From the NCBI RefSeq assembly GCF_011038845.1, contig NZ_JAAKDW010000006.1:129001-193000 (forward strand): a stretch of 64,000 nt of DNA, read 5' to 3'. The notes beneath the pieces were generated by a model, which was not told where the DNA came from, ran no database searches, and saw only the letters and a list, made by a program, of their open reading frames with translations. This DNA comes from Enterococcus sp. ZJ1622 (GTDB lineage Bacteria; Bacillota; Bacilli; Lactobacillales; Enterococcaceae). The number at the start of each line of letters is the position of its first letter. Positions within the stretch are counted from its first letter, which is position 1. Positions 38,556 to 48,639 of the stretch are shown here, piece by piece. Position numbers and translations under genes: made by a program.

Positions 38556-38736
38556 ACGTCCTTTCATATTTGATTACGATACCATAATAAAACATATAGA
38601 GATCAAAAGAAAGCTATTACAAAGGTTATCTTTAAAGTATAAAAAAACTCTTTTAATAACAAATTTATATATTTCTGTGTGTTTCTTTCCTAATCTAGTT
38701 CTGCCCATTTCTTCCAATTTTTATAGCCTTCCATCT

Positions 38737-38760
38737 TTTGGCACAATGCTTTGTGCCAAA
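38737..38760. promoter_or_regulatory. Perfect palindrome resembling the MtlR operator upstream of mtlA
   Basis: TTTGGCACAA and TTGTGCCAAA are perfect 10-bp arms with 4 bases between. The arms match the TTGNCACA/TGTGNCAA half-sites that I recall for Bacillus MtlR, though half-site spacing is 6 here rather than 4. The site ends 30 bases before the likely -10 box, the right place for an activator. Confidence 0.75.
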
Positions 38761-38779
38761 GTACGACTTTTTTTAGTTT

Positions 38780-38796
38780 TAGAAAGCGAATACAAT
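38780..38796 (+). promoter_or_regulatory. mtlA -10 box overlapping a cre-like site
   Basis: TACAAT at 38791-38796 has no recognisable -35 box (only T-rich sequence at the right distance), as expected for an activator-dependent promoter. TAGAAAGCGAATACAA at 38780-38795 fits the cre consensus with one mismatch and overlaps the -10 box. Confidence 0.6.
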
Positions 38797-38831
38797 TTGA
38801 GTATCAAAAGAAGAGAAGGAGATAGAGAAAA

Positions 38832-40616
38832 ATGGAACAGACAACTCCCAAGAATAAAGTTTCGCTTAAAGCGAGAGTCCAAAAATTAGGAAGTACGTTA
38901 TCCAGTATGGTGATGCCGAACATCGGCGCACTGATCGCTTGGGGCGTTTTGACAGCGCTTTTTATCCCAGACGGCTATCTGCCGAATGAATCATTTGCCA
39001 AAATGGTCAGTCCGATGCTGACTTACTTGATCCCACTTCTGATCGGATATACCGGCGGGAAAGTGATCGCAGGAGATCGAGGATCGGTCGTTGGGGCAAT
39101 CGCCACGATGGGGGTAATCGTTGGGACAGATATCCCGATGATGCTTGGTGCGATGATCATGGGACCTCTTGGCGGATATGCTATCAAGAAGTTCGATCAA
39201 TTGTTCCAGAAACGGATCAAATCCGGATTTGAGATGCTGGTGAATAACTTCTCAGCTGGATTGATCGGTTTCGCGTTAGCATTACTCGGATTTTCAGCAA
39301 TCGGTCCGATCGTCGATGCATTGACACAAGCAATGGCTAAAGGTGTAGAGATCATCTTGAACGCACATTTGATCCCATTGACAAGTATTTTTATCGAACC
39401 AGCCAAAATATTGTTCTTAAATAACGCTATCAACCATGGCATACTCACACCTTTAGGAACGGAACAAGTAGCAACTGCAGGAAAATCCATTTTGTTCCTG
39501 CTTGAAGCAAATCCTGGGCCAGGACTTGGCGTATTGCTTGCCTTCACGTTATTTGGAAAAGGCGCAGCAAAATCTTCTGCACCAGGTGCGATGATCATCC
39601 ACTTTCTAGGTGGGATCCATGAAATCTACTTCCCATATGTCATGATGAAACCGTTATTATTCTTGGCAGTTATAGGTGGAGGAATGTCTGGAAGCTTTAT
39701 CTTCCAACTGATGGATGCAGGTTTAAGAGCACCAGCTTCTCCAGGGTCGATCATTGCGATTTTAGCGATGGCGCCACTTAGTTCTTATCTGCCAGTCATT
39801 TTAGGGGTTTTAGCAGCAGCTGCTGTTTCATTTGGTATCTCATCAGTGATTTTGAAAGCGGATGCTCACGAAACAAATAAAGATTTTGAAAAATCAGTAC
39901 AAGAAACGAAAGCAGCGAAACAAGCAGCAAAAGGGAAAAACAGCCCTGCAGGACAACCAGCATTAGCCGGCGTTCAAAAAATCATTTTTGCTTGTGATGC
40001 CGGAATGGGATCAAGTGCAATGGGGGCTTCGATTTTGCGCAAGAAAGTTCAGGAATCCGACTTACCGCAAACAGTCACAAATCAAGCGATCAGCCAATTG
40101 TCTGATGAACCGAACACATTGATCGTCACGCAAGTAGAATTACAGGAACGAGCAAAACAAAAGTCACCAAGTGCACAATTTGTCGCTGTCGAAAACTTTT
40201 TGAATTCACCTCGTTATGACGAAATCATCCAGCAGTTAAGAAACGAGACAACGGATCAGCCAATCGCTGAAAAGAACGAATTTGGACAGAAACAAACAGA
40301 ACAAAGTCTATTTGATTCGTCTAGTCCTAAAACGATCAAAGAGATTTTACTTGTACATGATGATCGAGCAGGTTCTGCCACGATGGGAATGACGGTATTG
40401 AAGGAGATCTTAGAAAAAAATCATTTGAATATCCCACTGAAAAAAGTCAGTATCCAAGATTTGGAAGGGCGTGAGGATTCATTGGTCGTTTCAAAAGCAA
40501 GTTTGGCAGAGAAAGTACGTCTCGCCTCACCAAAATCGATCCATCTATCGGTCAACAGCATGGTCAACCCGCAAAAATACGAATCGATTGCTCAATACTT
40601 GAAAAAAACAGCTTAA
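38832..40616 (+). CDS. mtlA: Mannitol PTS permease EIICB
   Basis: The 594-residue protein imports mannitol as mannitol 1-phosphate. The EIIC membrane domain (residues about 25-345) shows NNAINHGILTPLGTEQ, EANPGPGLGVLLA and GGIHEIYFPYVM. EIIB has the phosphocysteine Cys388 in ACDAGMGSSAMGA. A linker rich in K, A and Q (about 350-380) joins them. Beyond residue 500 a second EIIB-like segment (VHDDRAGSATMGMTVL) lacks the cysteine. It is longer than the Bacillus protein, as in streptococci and enterococci. It is first in the mtlA-mtlF-mtlD operon. Confidence 0.94.
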   Translation: MEQTTPKNKVSLKARVQKLGSTLSSMVMPNIGALIAWGVLTALFIPDGYLPNESFAKMVSPMLTYLIPLLIGYTGGKVIAGDRGSVVGAIATMGVIVGTDIPMMLGAMIMGPLGGYAIKKFDQLFQKRIKSGFEMLVNNFSAGLIGFALALLGFSAIGPIVDALTQAMAKGVEIILNAHLIPLTSIFIEPAKILFLNNAINHGILTPLGTEQVATAGKSILFLLEANPGPGLGVLLAFTLFGKGAAKSSAPGAMIIHFLGGIHEIYFPYVMMKPLLFLAVIGGGMSGSFIFQLMDAGLRAPASPGSIIAILAMAPLSSYLPVILGVLAAAAVSFGISSVILKADAHETNKDFEKSVQETKAAKQAAKGKNSPAGQPALAGVQKIIFACDAGMGSSAMGASILRKKVQESDLPQTVTNQAISQLSDEPNTLIVTQVELQERAKQKSPSAQFVAVENFLNSPRYDEIIQQLRNETTDQPIAEKNEFGQKQTEQSLFDSSSPKTIKEILLVHDDRAGSATMGMTVLKEILEKNHLNIPLKKVSIQDLEGREDSLVVSKASLAEKVRLASPKSIHLSVNSMVNPQKYESIAQYLKKTA

Positions 40617-40628
40617 GGAGGAAAGGAC

Positions 40629-41066
40629 ATGCAAAAATTATCTTTCGACATGATCGAGTTGAATCAGTCATTTACCACAAAAGAAGAAGCGATCCGCTAT
40701 TGCGGCAAAAAACTGGTAGAGGCAGGCTGTGTCGATGAAGCCTATATCGATGCCATGGTGGAAAGAGATGCCATGTTATCTGTATATATGGGAAACTTCA
40801 TTGCGATTCCACACGGGACAGATGAAGCAAAAAAATATGTGAAAAAATCATGTATTTGTGTAGTACAAGTGCCTGACGGTGTGAACTTCGGTACAGAAGA
40901 AGATGAAAAAATCGCCACAGTTCTATTCGGGATCGCAGGAGTCGGTGAAGACCATCTGCAGCTCGTACAGCAAATCGCACTTTACTGCAGTGATATGGAT
41001 AACGTAGTCCAGCTTGCGGATGCGCTGAGCAAAGAAGAAGTAACAGAAAATCTAGCAATCGCTTAA
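40629..41066 (+). CDS. mtlF: Mannitol PTS EIIA component
   Basis: The 145-residue EIIA has the phosphorylated His62 in [12 protein letters not shown] and the family segment [18 protein letters not shown]. It passes phosphate from HPr to MtlA Cys388. It starts 12 bases after mtlA with AAGGAGG and is followed after 13 bases by mtlD. Confidence 0.95.
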   Translation: MQKLSFDMIELNQSFTTKEEAIRYCGKKLVEAGCVDEAYIDAMVERDAMLSVYMGNFIAIPHGTDEAKKYVKKSCICVVQVPDGVNFGTEEDEKIATVLFGIAGVGEDHLQLVQQIALYCSDMDNVVQLADALSKEEVTENLAIA

Positions 41067-41079
41067 GGAGAGAGAAACA

Positions 41080-42231
41080 ATGAGAGCAGTACATTTTGGA
41101 GCAGGGAATATCGGACGCGGATTTATTGGAGAAGTATTAGCAGATAACGGATTTGAGATCACATTCGTGGACGTGAACAAAACGATTATTGATGCCTTGA
41201 ACGAACGAGCATCTTACACGATCGAACTGGCCGACGAATCAAAGAAGCAAATCACAGTGAAAAACGTAAAAGGGATCAATAACCAAACAGATCCAGACAA
41301 AGTGATCGAAGCAATCGCGAAGACAGATCTAGTGACAACAGCGATCGGACCAAACATCTTGCCATTTATCGCCGAATTGATCGCAAAAGGGATCGAACAA
41401 AGAAAATTAATGGGAAATACAGCATCTCTAGATATCATTGCTTGTGAAAATATGATCGGCGGCTCCGAGTTTTTAGAAAAAGAAGTCTGCAAATATCTAT
41501 CTGACAAAGCCTTTGCAGACCAGCATATCGGATTTCCGAATGCCGCAGTCGACCGGATCGTCCCATTACAACAGCATGAAGATCCTTTGTTTGTCCAAGT
41601 CGAACCGTTTAAAGAATGGGTCATCGACAATAGTCAGCGAAAGAATAAAGAAATCACGTTGAATGACGTACTATATGTAGAAAACCTAGAACCTTACATC
41701 GAACGAAAATTGTTCAGTGTGAATACAGGACATGCGACAGTTGCCTATACCGGTGCATTGCTCGGTTATCAGACAATCGATGAAGCGATGCAGGATGCAT
41801 TAGTCGTTGCGCAATTGAAATCTGTATTGCAGGAAACTGGTAGTCTGCTCGTTGCGAAATGGGGTTTCGATCCGCAGCAGCATGACGAATATATCGAAAA
41901 GATCATCCATCGCTTCCAGAACAAATATATTTCAGATGCAATCACTCGCGTAGCGCGTACTCCATTGCGTAAACTAGGGTATCAAGAACGGTTCACGCGT
42001 CCAGTCAGAGAATTGCAAGAACATAACTTGGTGTGTCCGCATTTGACAGCAACCATGGGGATCATCTTCAATTACTATGATCCAAATGATGAACAAAGCC
42101 GTCAGCTCCACGAAATGAAGATCCACGAAAACTTAGAACAGCTGATACAGGAAGTAACAGGAATCAACGATCCGAAAACGATCGGCAATATCAAACAAAA
42201 CGTCGATCGCTATGCAAAACAAGTCGCATAA
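41080..42231 (+). CDS. mtlD: Mannitol-1-phosphate 5-dehydrogenase
   Basis: The 383-residue enzyme oxidises mannitol 1-phosphate to fructose 6-phosphate with NAD+. [18 protein letters not shown] is the NAD-binding start, and [27 protein letters not shown] and [16 protein letters not shown] are diagnostic of long-chain mannitol dehydrogenases. It closes the mtl operon, whose terminator is at 42244-42282. Confidence 0.97.
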   Translation: MRAVHFGAGNIGRGFIGEVLADNGFEITFVDVNKTIIDALNERASYTIELADESKKQITVKNVKGINNQTDPDKVIEAIAKTDLVTTAIGPNILPFIAELIAKGIEQRKLMGNTASLDIIACENMIGGSEFLEKEVCKYLSDKAFADQHIGFPNAAVDRIVPLQQHEDPLFVQVEPFKEWVIDNSQRKNKEITLNDVLYVENLEPYIERKLFSVNTGHATVAYTGALLGYQTIDEAMQDALVVAQLKSVLQETGSLLVAKWGFDPQQHDEYIEKIIHRFQNKYISDAITRVARTPLRKLGYQERFTRPVRELQEHNLVCPHLTATMGIIFNYYDPNDEQSRQLHEMKIHENLEQLIQEVTGINDPKTIGNIKQNVDRYAKQVA

Positions 42232-42243
42232 GATAAATGAAGC

Positions 42244-42282
42244 CAAAAAGAAACAGCTGCGAACAGTCAGCTGTTTCTTTTT
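42244..42282. terminator. Terminator between mtlD and gatD
   Basis: AAAAGAAACAGCTG pairs with CAGCTGTTTCTTTTT. It can serve both convergent units. Confidence 0.9.
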
Positions 42283-42313
42283 GCTCTCAATCAATCGGAT
42301 TCTTATGATCTAG

Positions 42314-43012
42314 TTATGCGGGTTGTTCTTGGATAGTTGGCAGATCCAAATCTTTTCCATAACGTTGTTCTAAAGCCAAGCGGATCAAGCGTTCAGCAAG
42401 CTTTTCATTTCTGGCAAGGATCGGTCCGTGGAAGTAAGAACCATAGACATTTCGATAGATCACGCCTTCTGACTGATCTTCTCCATTGTTTCCTTGTCCT
42501 TGCACGATCTTCCCAAGAGGACGTTCGCCTTCTCCTAAAAATGTCCGGCCGTTGTGATTTTCAAATCCGTAGTAAGTTTCATCGAATTCTTCGTTATGGA
42601 TCACGATGTCTCCGATAAAACGATTGTTTTCCTGACTCAATGTGTAATGATCCAATGCACTGATTCCTTGGATCTTTTCTCCGTTAGCGCCCATATAATA
42701 GTGGCCTAAAAGTTGGTATCCGCCACAGATCGCCAGCATGACCCCATCGTTTTCGATATAATCGATCAGATCTTCTTTTTTTTCCTGGATATCTTTAGAG
42801 ATGATCAGCTGTTCAAAATCTTGTCCACCACCGAAAAAGACCAAATCATATTTCTCTGCCTGAAAAGGTTCATGGATGCTGACGATTTCTGTATGACAAG
42901 TAACGCCTAATTTCTTTGCTACGTATTTGAGCATCAGCAGATTGCCGTTATCTCCATAAGTATTCATCAAATTTCCGTAAAGATGTGCAATGTTGAGTTC
43001 GTATTTAGGCAC
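42314..43012 (-). CDS. gatD: Lipid II glutamine amidotransferase, glutaminase subunit GatD
   Basis: The 232-residue class I glutaminase-like subunit supplies ammonia to MurT for amidating D-glutamate of lipid II to D-isoglutamine. The nucleophile Cys96 lies in [11 protein letters not shown], and the partner His in [16 protein letters not shown] is typical of the CobB/CobQ-like family. It overlaps murT by 8 bases, so the two are made together. Confidence 0.95.
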   Translation of the reverse strand: MPKYELNIAHLYGNLMNTYGDNGNLLMLKYVAKKLGVTCHTEIVSIHEPFQAEKYDLVFFGGGQDFEQLIISKDIQEKKEDLIDYIENDGVMLAICGGYQLLGHYYMGANGEKIQGISALDHYTLSQENNRFIGDIVIHNEEFDETYYGFENHNGRTFLGEGERPLGKIVQGQGNNGEDQSEGVIYRNVYGSYFHGPILARNEKLAERLIRLALEQRYGKDLDLPTIQEQPA

Positions 43013-44357
43013 GATTCATTCCTCCTTTGATAAATCCTTGTGCTGCCAGCTCTTTTCTCAATTGTAAGACAGCCGTGTAGGTAGCTAGGATATAAACATG
43101 CTCCGTTGGCAGTTCTTTGATTTTGTCGATCACTTCTGTCAGTTCTTTGGTCTCTGTCAATTTATCTTCAGGGATTCCTGCAACTTTCATCCGTAGAGTC
43201 ATATCTGAATGACGGTCTCCACCAGAAATGACCGCTGGGATATCCATCTCAGCAAAGTTCTCAAAATTCCCATCCCAGATCCAGCTGACATCGATACCGT
43301 CTGCATAATTCGCGTTCAATAAAGCCACAAGTGAAAATGGGTAAGGGGCTAAACCGATCATATCGATCACCTGATTGATACCAACAGGATTCTTGACAAG
43401 TACCAAGGTACATTTTTTACCGTTGATATCGATCACTTCTTGTCGACCGAATACTTTCTCGTCGTAACCTAATCCTTGCTTGATTTTCTCAGGTTCTACA
43501 TTGAAGTATTCAGCAACAGCTGTCGCAGCAAGTGCATTGTATACATTGTACATCCCGCCGACTTCGATCCCGTATTCATGACCATCGATCACAAAATCCG
43601 CTGAAACGTTATCCATTCGAACCATATCCGTCAAACGGTAATCAAGTGCAGGACGCTTGAAATCACAGTTTGGACAGTAGTATTTCCCTAAGTTGGCGTA
43701 CGTGATCATTTTATAATGCAAGATGTGGTGGCATTTTGGACAGAGGACTCCATCTGTATTGTAATGCGCCATTTGTTCGTGGTCTTCTTCGTGATCGAAC
43801 CCGTAATATTTTCGGGGATTGACTGTCTCGACTGAATTGAAGATCGGTGAGTCCCCATTGCTGATGATCGTTGCTTCGGGTGATTTTGCAGCGCCGTCCA
43901 CGATCATTTTATAGGTAGTATAGATTTCTCCATAACGGTCCATCTGATCACGGAAGATGTTCGTGAACAAGAACAATTCCGGTTTCATGTACTCTGTGAC
44001 TTTGCTTAGACTTGCTTCATCTATTTCAAGAACAGCAAATTTTTTCTGTCCTTTTTTCGGTTTTGCCTGCAAGAAGGTAGAAACGATCCCTTGAACCATA
44101 TTTGCGCCTGTAGGATTTGTCAGCACTTCATCGAATTGCTGACGTAAAATATTAACGGTCAATGCAGTGGTAAGGGTCTTCCCATTGGTACCAGTAACTA
44201 CAACGACCTGGTAGTCTTTGGCTAAACTATCTAAAATATGCGGATCAACTTTAAGCGCTAGTTTCCCTGGTAGGCTAGACCCGCCTTTAAAAAAAGTTTT
44301 CAATGCCCATTGTGATGTTTTTCCGACTGCAATCGCGAATTGACTGCGTATTCCCAT
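43005..44357 (-). CDS. murT: Lipid II isoglutaminyl synthase, Mur-ligase-like subunit MurT
   Basis: The 450-residue ATP-dependent subunit has the Mur ligase P-loop TGTNGKT at residues 55-61 and a four-cysteine zinc ribbon inserted in the central domain ([10 protein letters not shown] and YCPNCDF). A DUF1727-type C-terminal domain follows. With GatD it amidates lipid II, which is needed for efficient peptidoglycan cross-linking in Gram-positive cocci. The start is ATG 44357. The accessory region begins directly upstream. Confidence 0.95.
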   Translation of the reverse strand: MGIRSQFAIAVGKTSQWALKTFFKGGSSLPGKLALKVDPHILDSLAKDYQVVVVTGTNGKTLTTALTVNILRQQFDEVLTNPTGANMVQGIVSTFLQAKPKKGQKKFAVLEIDEASLSKVTEYMKPELFLFTNIFRDQMDRYGEIYTTYKMIVDGAAKSPEATIISNGDSPIFNSVETVNPRKYYGFDHEEDHEQMAHYNTDGVLCPKCHHILHYKMITYANLGKYYCPNCDFKRPALDYRLTDMVRMDNVSADFVIDGHEYGIEVGGMYNVYNALAATAVAEYFNVEPEKIKQGLGYDEKVFGRQEVIDINGKKCTLVLVKNPVGINQVIDMIGLAPYPFSLVALLNANYADGIDVSWIWDGNFENFAEMDIPAVISGGDRHSDMTLRMKVAGIPEDKLTETKELTEVIDKIKELPTEHVYILATYTAVLQLRKELAAQGFIKGGMNRA

Positions 44358-44915
44358 TATGTAACCTCCAAAAACGTTTTGCGAAGAGTAAATTCAACTA
44401 ATCATACCATATGTTGAAAAAAAGGTTAAATTGCTTTTCTTTTTCTTAAGAAAAGGTTATGTCAGAGAGAATGAAGATAGAGATGAAAATATATGGAAAT
44501 GGGAATGCAGTGTGGGACAACAAGGCGGGTAGTGTCCTATTTGTGTTATCTTCTATCTGAGGATTGAATGAAAGATCTTGCATAAAAATGACGAAGGAGA
44601 TATCTCTATCGTCATTTTTTTGTTATACATACTGCTTAACTACAAAATTATTGATATACTAATTTCATTGCTACAAGGTATGTTGCTTCAGAGAACAACA
44701 TTCTAAGGCGTTCACAAGAGACACTTTTAAGTCCCCTCGCAGATAATCCCATTCTCACAACATTCCGCAAAGCTTTTAAAAATAAAATGATTTATTTAGC
44801 AACCGCTGATAATCAGTATTTTATAACTTATAAATTTCATAAGGCCACAGTTATATATAGCTGTGACCTTTAGTTTGTTGTTAAAATAAATCCATAAAAG
44901 ACTTTTAGATGGGAA
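44358..44915. other. AT-rich gap with two orphan terminator-like hairpins
   Basis: No credible gene is seen. There are two hairpins: AAAAATGACGA with TCGTCATTTTTTT (44584-44621) and AAGGCCACAG with CTGTGACCTT (44841-44870). Both look like terminators but have no intact gene before them, suggesting lost genes at the island edge. Confidence 0.5.
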
Positions 44916-45374
44916 ATGCTTGTTATGTTGATATTAATCATACTTATTATATTTATATTACCACTAATTTATTTTATAAGTGTAAAACCAAAAATCAAAT
45001 ATAGTTTTTGGATTTTTGGAATCCTTTATTGGAATAATCCTTACTTCTTTTCTATAGCTATCTCCTATTTTAAGTCGTCTATGGATAATTTTTTTCTTGT
45101 CATAGGATTAAGCGTCTTTTTTATTCCAGCAGTTTTTATTTTTTCAAGTATCCAAACATTAATAAAAGGGTTCTTACAAAGGAATTACATAAAAATATTA
45201 ATAGCAATGGGTTTACTAGTGTTTACATTTCTATATTATAAAGATGCGACTGCAGTTAGAGTCGTGACATTTGACTGGTTAAAATTTACCTTACGTTTAA
45301 GTATAATACTGGGGACACTTTGGTTCTTTTTTCAAAATGAAGATCGAATTAATCGTATAAAAAGCTCTCGATAA
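44916..45374 (+). CDS. Hypothetical membrane protein (about 150 residues)
   Basis: A hydrophobic 152-residue protein with four or five predicted helices (LVMLILIILIIFILPLIYF, then segments near residues 35-50, 60-80, 95-110 and 125-140). Aromatic and isoleucine content is high and codon use is much more AT-rich than in the core genes. ATG 44925 may be the true start, 10 bases after GGGA; ATG 44916 is only 1 base after it. Family not recognised. A hairpin at 45467-45497 follows. Confidence 0.55.
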   Translation: MLVMLILIILIIFILPLIYFISVKPKIKYSFWIFGILYWNNPYFFSIAISYFKSSMDNFFLVIGLSVFFIPAVFIFSSIQTLIKGFLQRNYIKILIAMGLLVFTFLYYKDATAVRVVTFDWLKFTLRLSIILGTLWFFFQNEDRINRIKSSR

Positions 45375-45466
45375 ATAAAAATTATCTTAAGGATATTATT
45401 TCTTCTAGAGTATTGGAAAAATAAATTAATAAATAATTGAATGAAGAAGTGAAAGTAAAATAAGTA

Positions 45467-45497
45467 CAAAAAAGGTATGCGACTGCATGCTTTTTTT
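45467..45497 (+). terminator. Terminator-like hairpin after the membrane protein gene
   Basis: AAAAAAGG and GCTTTTTTT flank ATGC and GCAT arms. Moderate stem with a clear T run. Confidence 0.55.
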
Positions 45498-45601
45498 GTT
45501 GAAAAGAATGGAAGAAAGAGAAGTAAGGGTTGAGTGGTGTGGTATCATTTTAACAAAAAACGTACTGATTAATATAGATTGAACAGCGTACTGTAGCAGA
45601 A

Positions 45602-46156
45602 GTATCACACAAGCGTCTATGTATCGACAGGCACTTCCGTATAATTACTTATACAGCACGATGTGGATATAGTCTGGGTTCAACCGAAAGTTCTAGTAGT
45701 TCAAACTTCGATCAAATTCAGGGCGAAGATATTATTCTCTTAACAAGCGGATCGTCCATGTTTGATTCCGATGGTCATACTATGGTTATTGGTTATATTA
45801 GTGGTGGCAAGAATATCACATCTACCTGCTACTATACGAAATGAGAAGTAAATACGGCTATTCAAGAACTACTGCTCCATGCCAATTACTTAGCCGGTGA
45901 ATTCTATTACTACGAAGTGTGGAGAACGTCTGAAGATCCTGTTTATTCTGCTCCTTCTAAACCAGTTTCTATTTCGACGGATTTCTGTTATAGCTTGCAC
46001 GTTCTTGGAGGAGAATGATTAAGTGAAGTCACTAACTTTAACAACGTAGATTCGATTGGGTTTGCAGGTATCCCATTTAGTAAACATGATATGCTTTACA
46101 TCAAAGTAGATAAAGGCAATATTCATTATCGCGTGCATACGATCAAAAGTAGTTGA
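45602..46156 (+). pseudogene. Decayed gene: one frame with two internal TGA codons
   Basis: A single frame reads protein-like text (GEDIILLTSGSSMFDSDGHT, LLHANYLAGEFYYYEVWRTS, FAGIPFSKHDMLYIKVDKG) but contains TGA at 45842-45844 and 46016-46018 before the final TGA 46154-46156. There is no start codon with a ribosome site. Just upstream, another frame (YVSTGTSV) also looks coding, hinting at an additional frameshift. The family is not recognised. Both internal stops would become Trp by one base change. Confidence 0.6.
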
Positions 46157-46247
46157 TTAGATTACGTTAATATAGATTAACACTGATTCTAATCAGTCAT
46201 CTATTAACAAGGAGTTTTTTTGTCTTACTTTTCGCAAGATCATAACT

Positions 46248-46811
46248 TTATAGATTTTGTTGGAAGAGCATGATAGCAACTAAAAGAGAATAAAGTCCAC
46301 AAAAAATACGAAAATAAGAATTGATTGTCGAAAATTTGACATACTTAAGATCCTTTTTATCAGGGAGAAGGACAAACTTTAAAGGATTATCTGGATTCTC
46401 TATAAGATATTTTTTCCAAAAAGCCTGTGCATTTTGATAAGTAGGTGCGCTTAAGGAAATCATTCCCATAGAAATGAAGAGAGCTGCTAAGCCAAAGCAT
46501 ATTCCAGAATAATTATCAGAAAATGCACATATCGTCGTCGCTACAATTGCGATTAGTAGTACTATCATAAAAAAGTACCCAATTTTGATTCTAAATGAGT
46601 TATTAGAATTGATTTTGTAATAGGAAGCAAGGCTTTCTCTTCTGAACTTTAATTCTTCTTTTGATAATTCCGGGAAAATCGCCTGTATACTTCTAGATTT
46701 TTCTTTTTTCAAGATATTAACTATGACTCTATCTAAAATTGACAGAATGATCTCTACAATCAAGAGAAAAAGGAAAATATTAATTATTATTTGGGAAAAT
46801 ATTGTCTGCAT
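46248..46811 (-). CDS. Membrane protein, island paralogue family (copy 1)
   Basis: A 187-residue protein with one N-terminal helix, a basic cytoplasmic stretch with FPELSKEELKFRRE, two central helices and a C-terminal helix. Between the second and third helix regions it has WKKYLIENPDNPLKFVLLP. The same two motifs in the same positions occur in the proteins at 48640 and 49433, so these are three paralogues. The family is not recognised. ATG 46811 follows GAGG with 7 bases spacing, as in the other copies. It is oriented opposite to the other two. Confidence 0.72.
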   Translation of the reverse strand: MQTIFSQIIINIFLFLLIVEIILSILDRVIVNILKKEKSRSIQAIFPELSKEELKFRRESLASYYKINSNNSFRIKIGYFFMIVLLIAIVATTICAFSDNYSGICFGLAALFISMGMISLSAPTYQNAQAFWKKYLIENPDNPLKFVLLPDKKDLKYVKFSTINSYFRIFCGLYSLLVAIMLFQQNL

Positions 46812-47385
46812 AAAAATACCTCGATTCAAAAAATTTAAAAAGTTGAATAATCTGTTATACGAATTGAAAGAAAAGAGAACAAGAAGGTTCTAACTCCCTC
46901 CTAGCTGCTAGAGTTTGAAAAGCCAAGTAATAATTGATTACTTAATGATTGTCGGAACGTTTCCAGTGAAGCTGAGTGTTAGAGTGGATATCGACTTTCA
47001 CTAGTATTGATTCCAGCAAAAACAATTCGGATTGATTGGTTTTTTCTAATTGAAACGCTTACCTAACTCTAGAAAAAACTAGCTGTAAATATAAGTTAAC
47101 TCCCTCAATTCCATTAGTCTTCAATAAAGAGAAATGTTCGATGGGGGTTCTAGCAAAGATCTTTTTCCTGTAGGCTGGATACTGTACTGGGGTCTTTATT
47201 TCGTTATTTTGGGTAGTTTTAATATTCCATCCTTTTTATATTATTGCCAGTCCGAATTGATTAACATGATTGAAATAATTGAATCCAATTTGAAGGGTGG
47301 CTATGATTTGCAATTAGATTCCACAAGTACTGTAACATGCGTTAAAATAGTACAAGTATTTAAACTATAGAATGGAGTCCATGTG
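46812..47385. other. AT-rich gap without a supported gene
   Basis: The stretch carries the upstream region of the reverse-strand paralogue and of the anchored protein at 47386. A 78-codon frame at 47134-47370 lacks a ribosome site and a recognisable protein pattern, so I do not call it. Confidence 0.4.
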
Positions 47386-48120
47386 ATGCAAAATAAAGTC
47401 AAAAAACAATCTATTTATTTATTCCTGGTGTTATTGATTATTTTACTATCAGGAAGTATTTTCTTTTTTTATAATGGAACAAAGCAAGAGGATACATTAC
47501 AAAATGAGAGTGTCGCAACAAAGACGATTAATTTTTCCCAATTAGATGGGTATTATCTAGGATTTACGAAAGTAGCCAGCAGCGTTTCTGAAAAACAGCT
47601 TGTTTTTTTTAGAATACAAAAATTTTATCCAAAAGCTTCAGAAACACCACAAGCAAATATGACGTATCTGACGCTTGATTCTTCCACATTGGCTGGTGAC
47701 TCTTATGATGCTTTGACGAATGAACTAAGTAACAAAGCACCAGATAAATTATTGGATCATTTATCTGTATTTGGTCAAGGACCTATCTACTGGTCTAGCA
47801 TTGCTGAATTATCTGGTGAAAATAAGGCAGCCGCCCCTTTGCTATATGCAAGCAAGGAAAACGATAAACTGCGAGTAATCATAGACTATAATGGTAGTGA
47901 AGAACCGGGGTTGAACTCTTTTTCACTTGTTAAGCTTGATAAGAATAAGATGAATGATAAAGGGATATCACTCATAAAAGAGTACCTAGTGGACCCGGGA
48001 AAAAATGAAACAGCATTCCTTAACTATTATGGCATGATTGACTTTGATGAAGCGATAGCCATGGTCGATGAAGAAAGCGCACGATATATTGGGACCACAG
48101 CTTCTCAAATATTGAATTAA
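47386..48120 (+). CDS. Hypothetical membrane-anchored extracellular protein
   Basis: A 244-residue protein with a basic start (QNKVKKQ), one membrane anchor (IYLFLVLLIILLSGSIFFFY) and an extracellular domain of about 210 residues without cysteine. It has no lipobox, so it is probably a type II anchored protein. ATG 47386 is 8 bases after GGAG; GTG 47383 is too close. The family is not recognised. Position among the paralogous membrane proteins and the toxin-like gene suggests part of the same accessory locus. Confidence 0.6.
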   Translation: MQNKVKKQSIYLFLVLLIILLSGSIFFFYNGTKQEDTLQNESVATKTINFSQLDGYYLGFTKVASSVSEKQLVFFRIQKFYPKASETPQANMTYLTLDSSTLAGDSYDALTNELSNKAPDKLLDHLSVFGQGPIYWSSIAELSGENKAAAPLLYASKENDKLRVIIDYNGSEEPGLNSFSLVKLDKNKMNDKGISLIKEYLVDPGKNETAFLNYYGMIDFDEAIAMVDEESARYIGTTASQILN

Positions 48121-48639
48121 TAGATGAGTGAATGGACTATTTATTTTACTGATCTTCTTGTAAATCTAGATTATGTAATGAATGTTTTCACGATTTGTAG
48201 TAAGCAAAACATATTTCTAGATAATAGGAATTAAAGATAGTAAAAATAAAACTAATAATATAGCGGTAATTCCTGACTGATTCGTTTCTTTTATGCATTA
48301 TCAAAACATGATTTTGAGTCAATAGAAGCACTCAGATTATTTTTATGGTGATTAGTCAAATACTCTTTCATTTTCGCCAAAAATACTAAAGTAAGATCGA
48401 TATTCAGAAAAGATGTGACCTTGTAGATACAGACATACAAAAAGGGATGAGGGTGCAGCTAAATAGGACAAATGAAATAATACAGTTTATAGCATGTAAA
48501 TGTTTTTATAACAATGAGGCAAGTAGATGAATGCATTATAGCAATTGAATTGGGTTATTCCTATGAATTTTTTAAGGTTCAGATGTTTTAGTATAAAAAG
48601 TGTTACAATTGATTTCTATAAAAATACTGAGGTGAACAA
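48121..48639. other. 519-base AT-rich gap, no gene seen
   Basis: No frame with a ribosome site is present on either strand. A short hydrophobic minus-strand run near 48235-48305 (reading AILLVLFLLSLIPII before a stop) could be the tail of a lost membrane protein. GAGGTG at the right end belongs to the next gene. Confidence 0.4.

Noticed and set aside
45602-46156. Intact gene using TGA as tryptophan
   Set aside because: All other genes in the window use the standard code, and there is no start codon with a ribosome site, so decay is more likely.
47134-47370. 78-codon frame in the island
   Set aside because: No proper ribosome site and no protein pattern I trust; could be a remnant.
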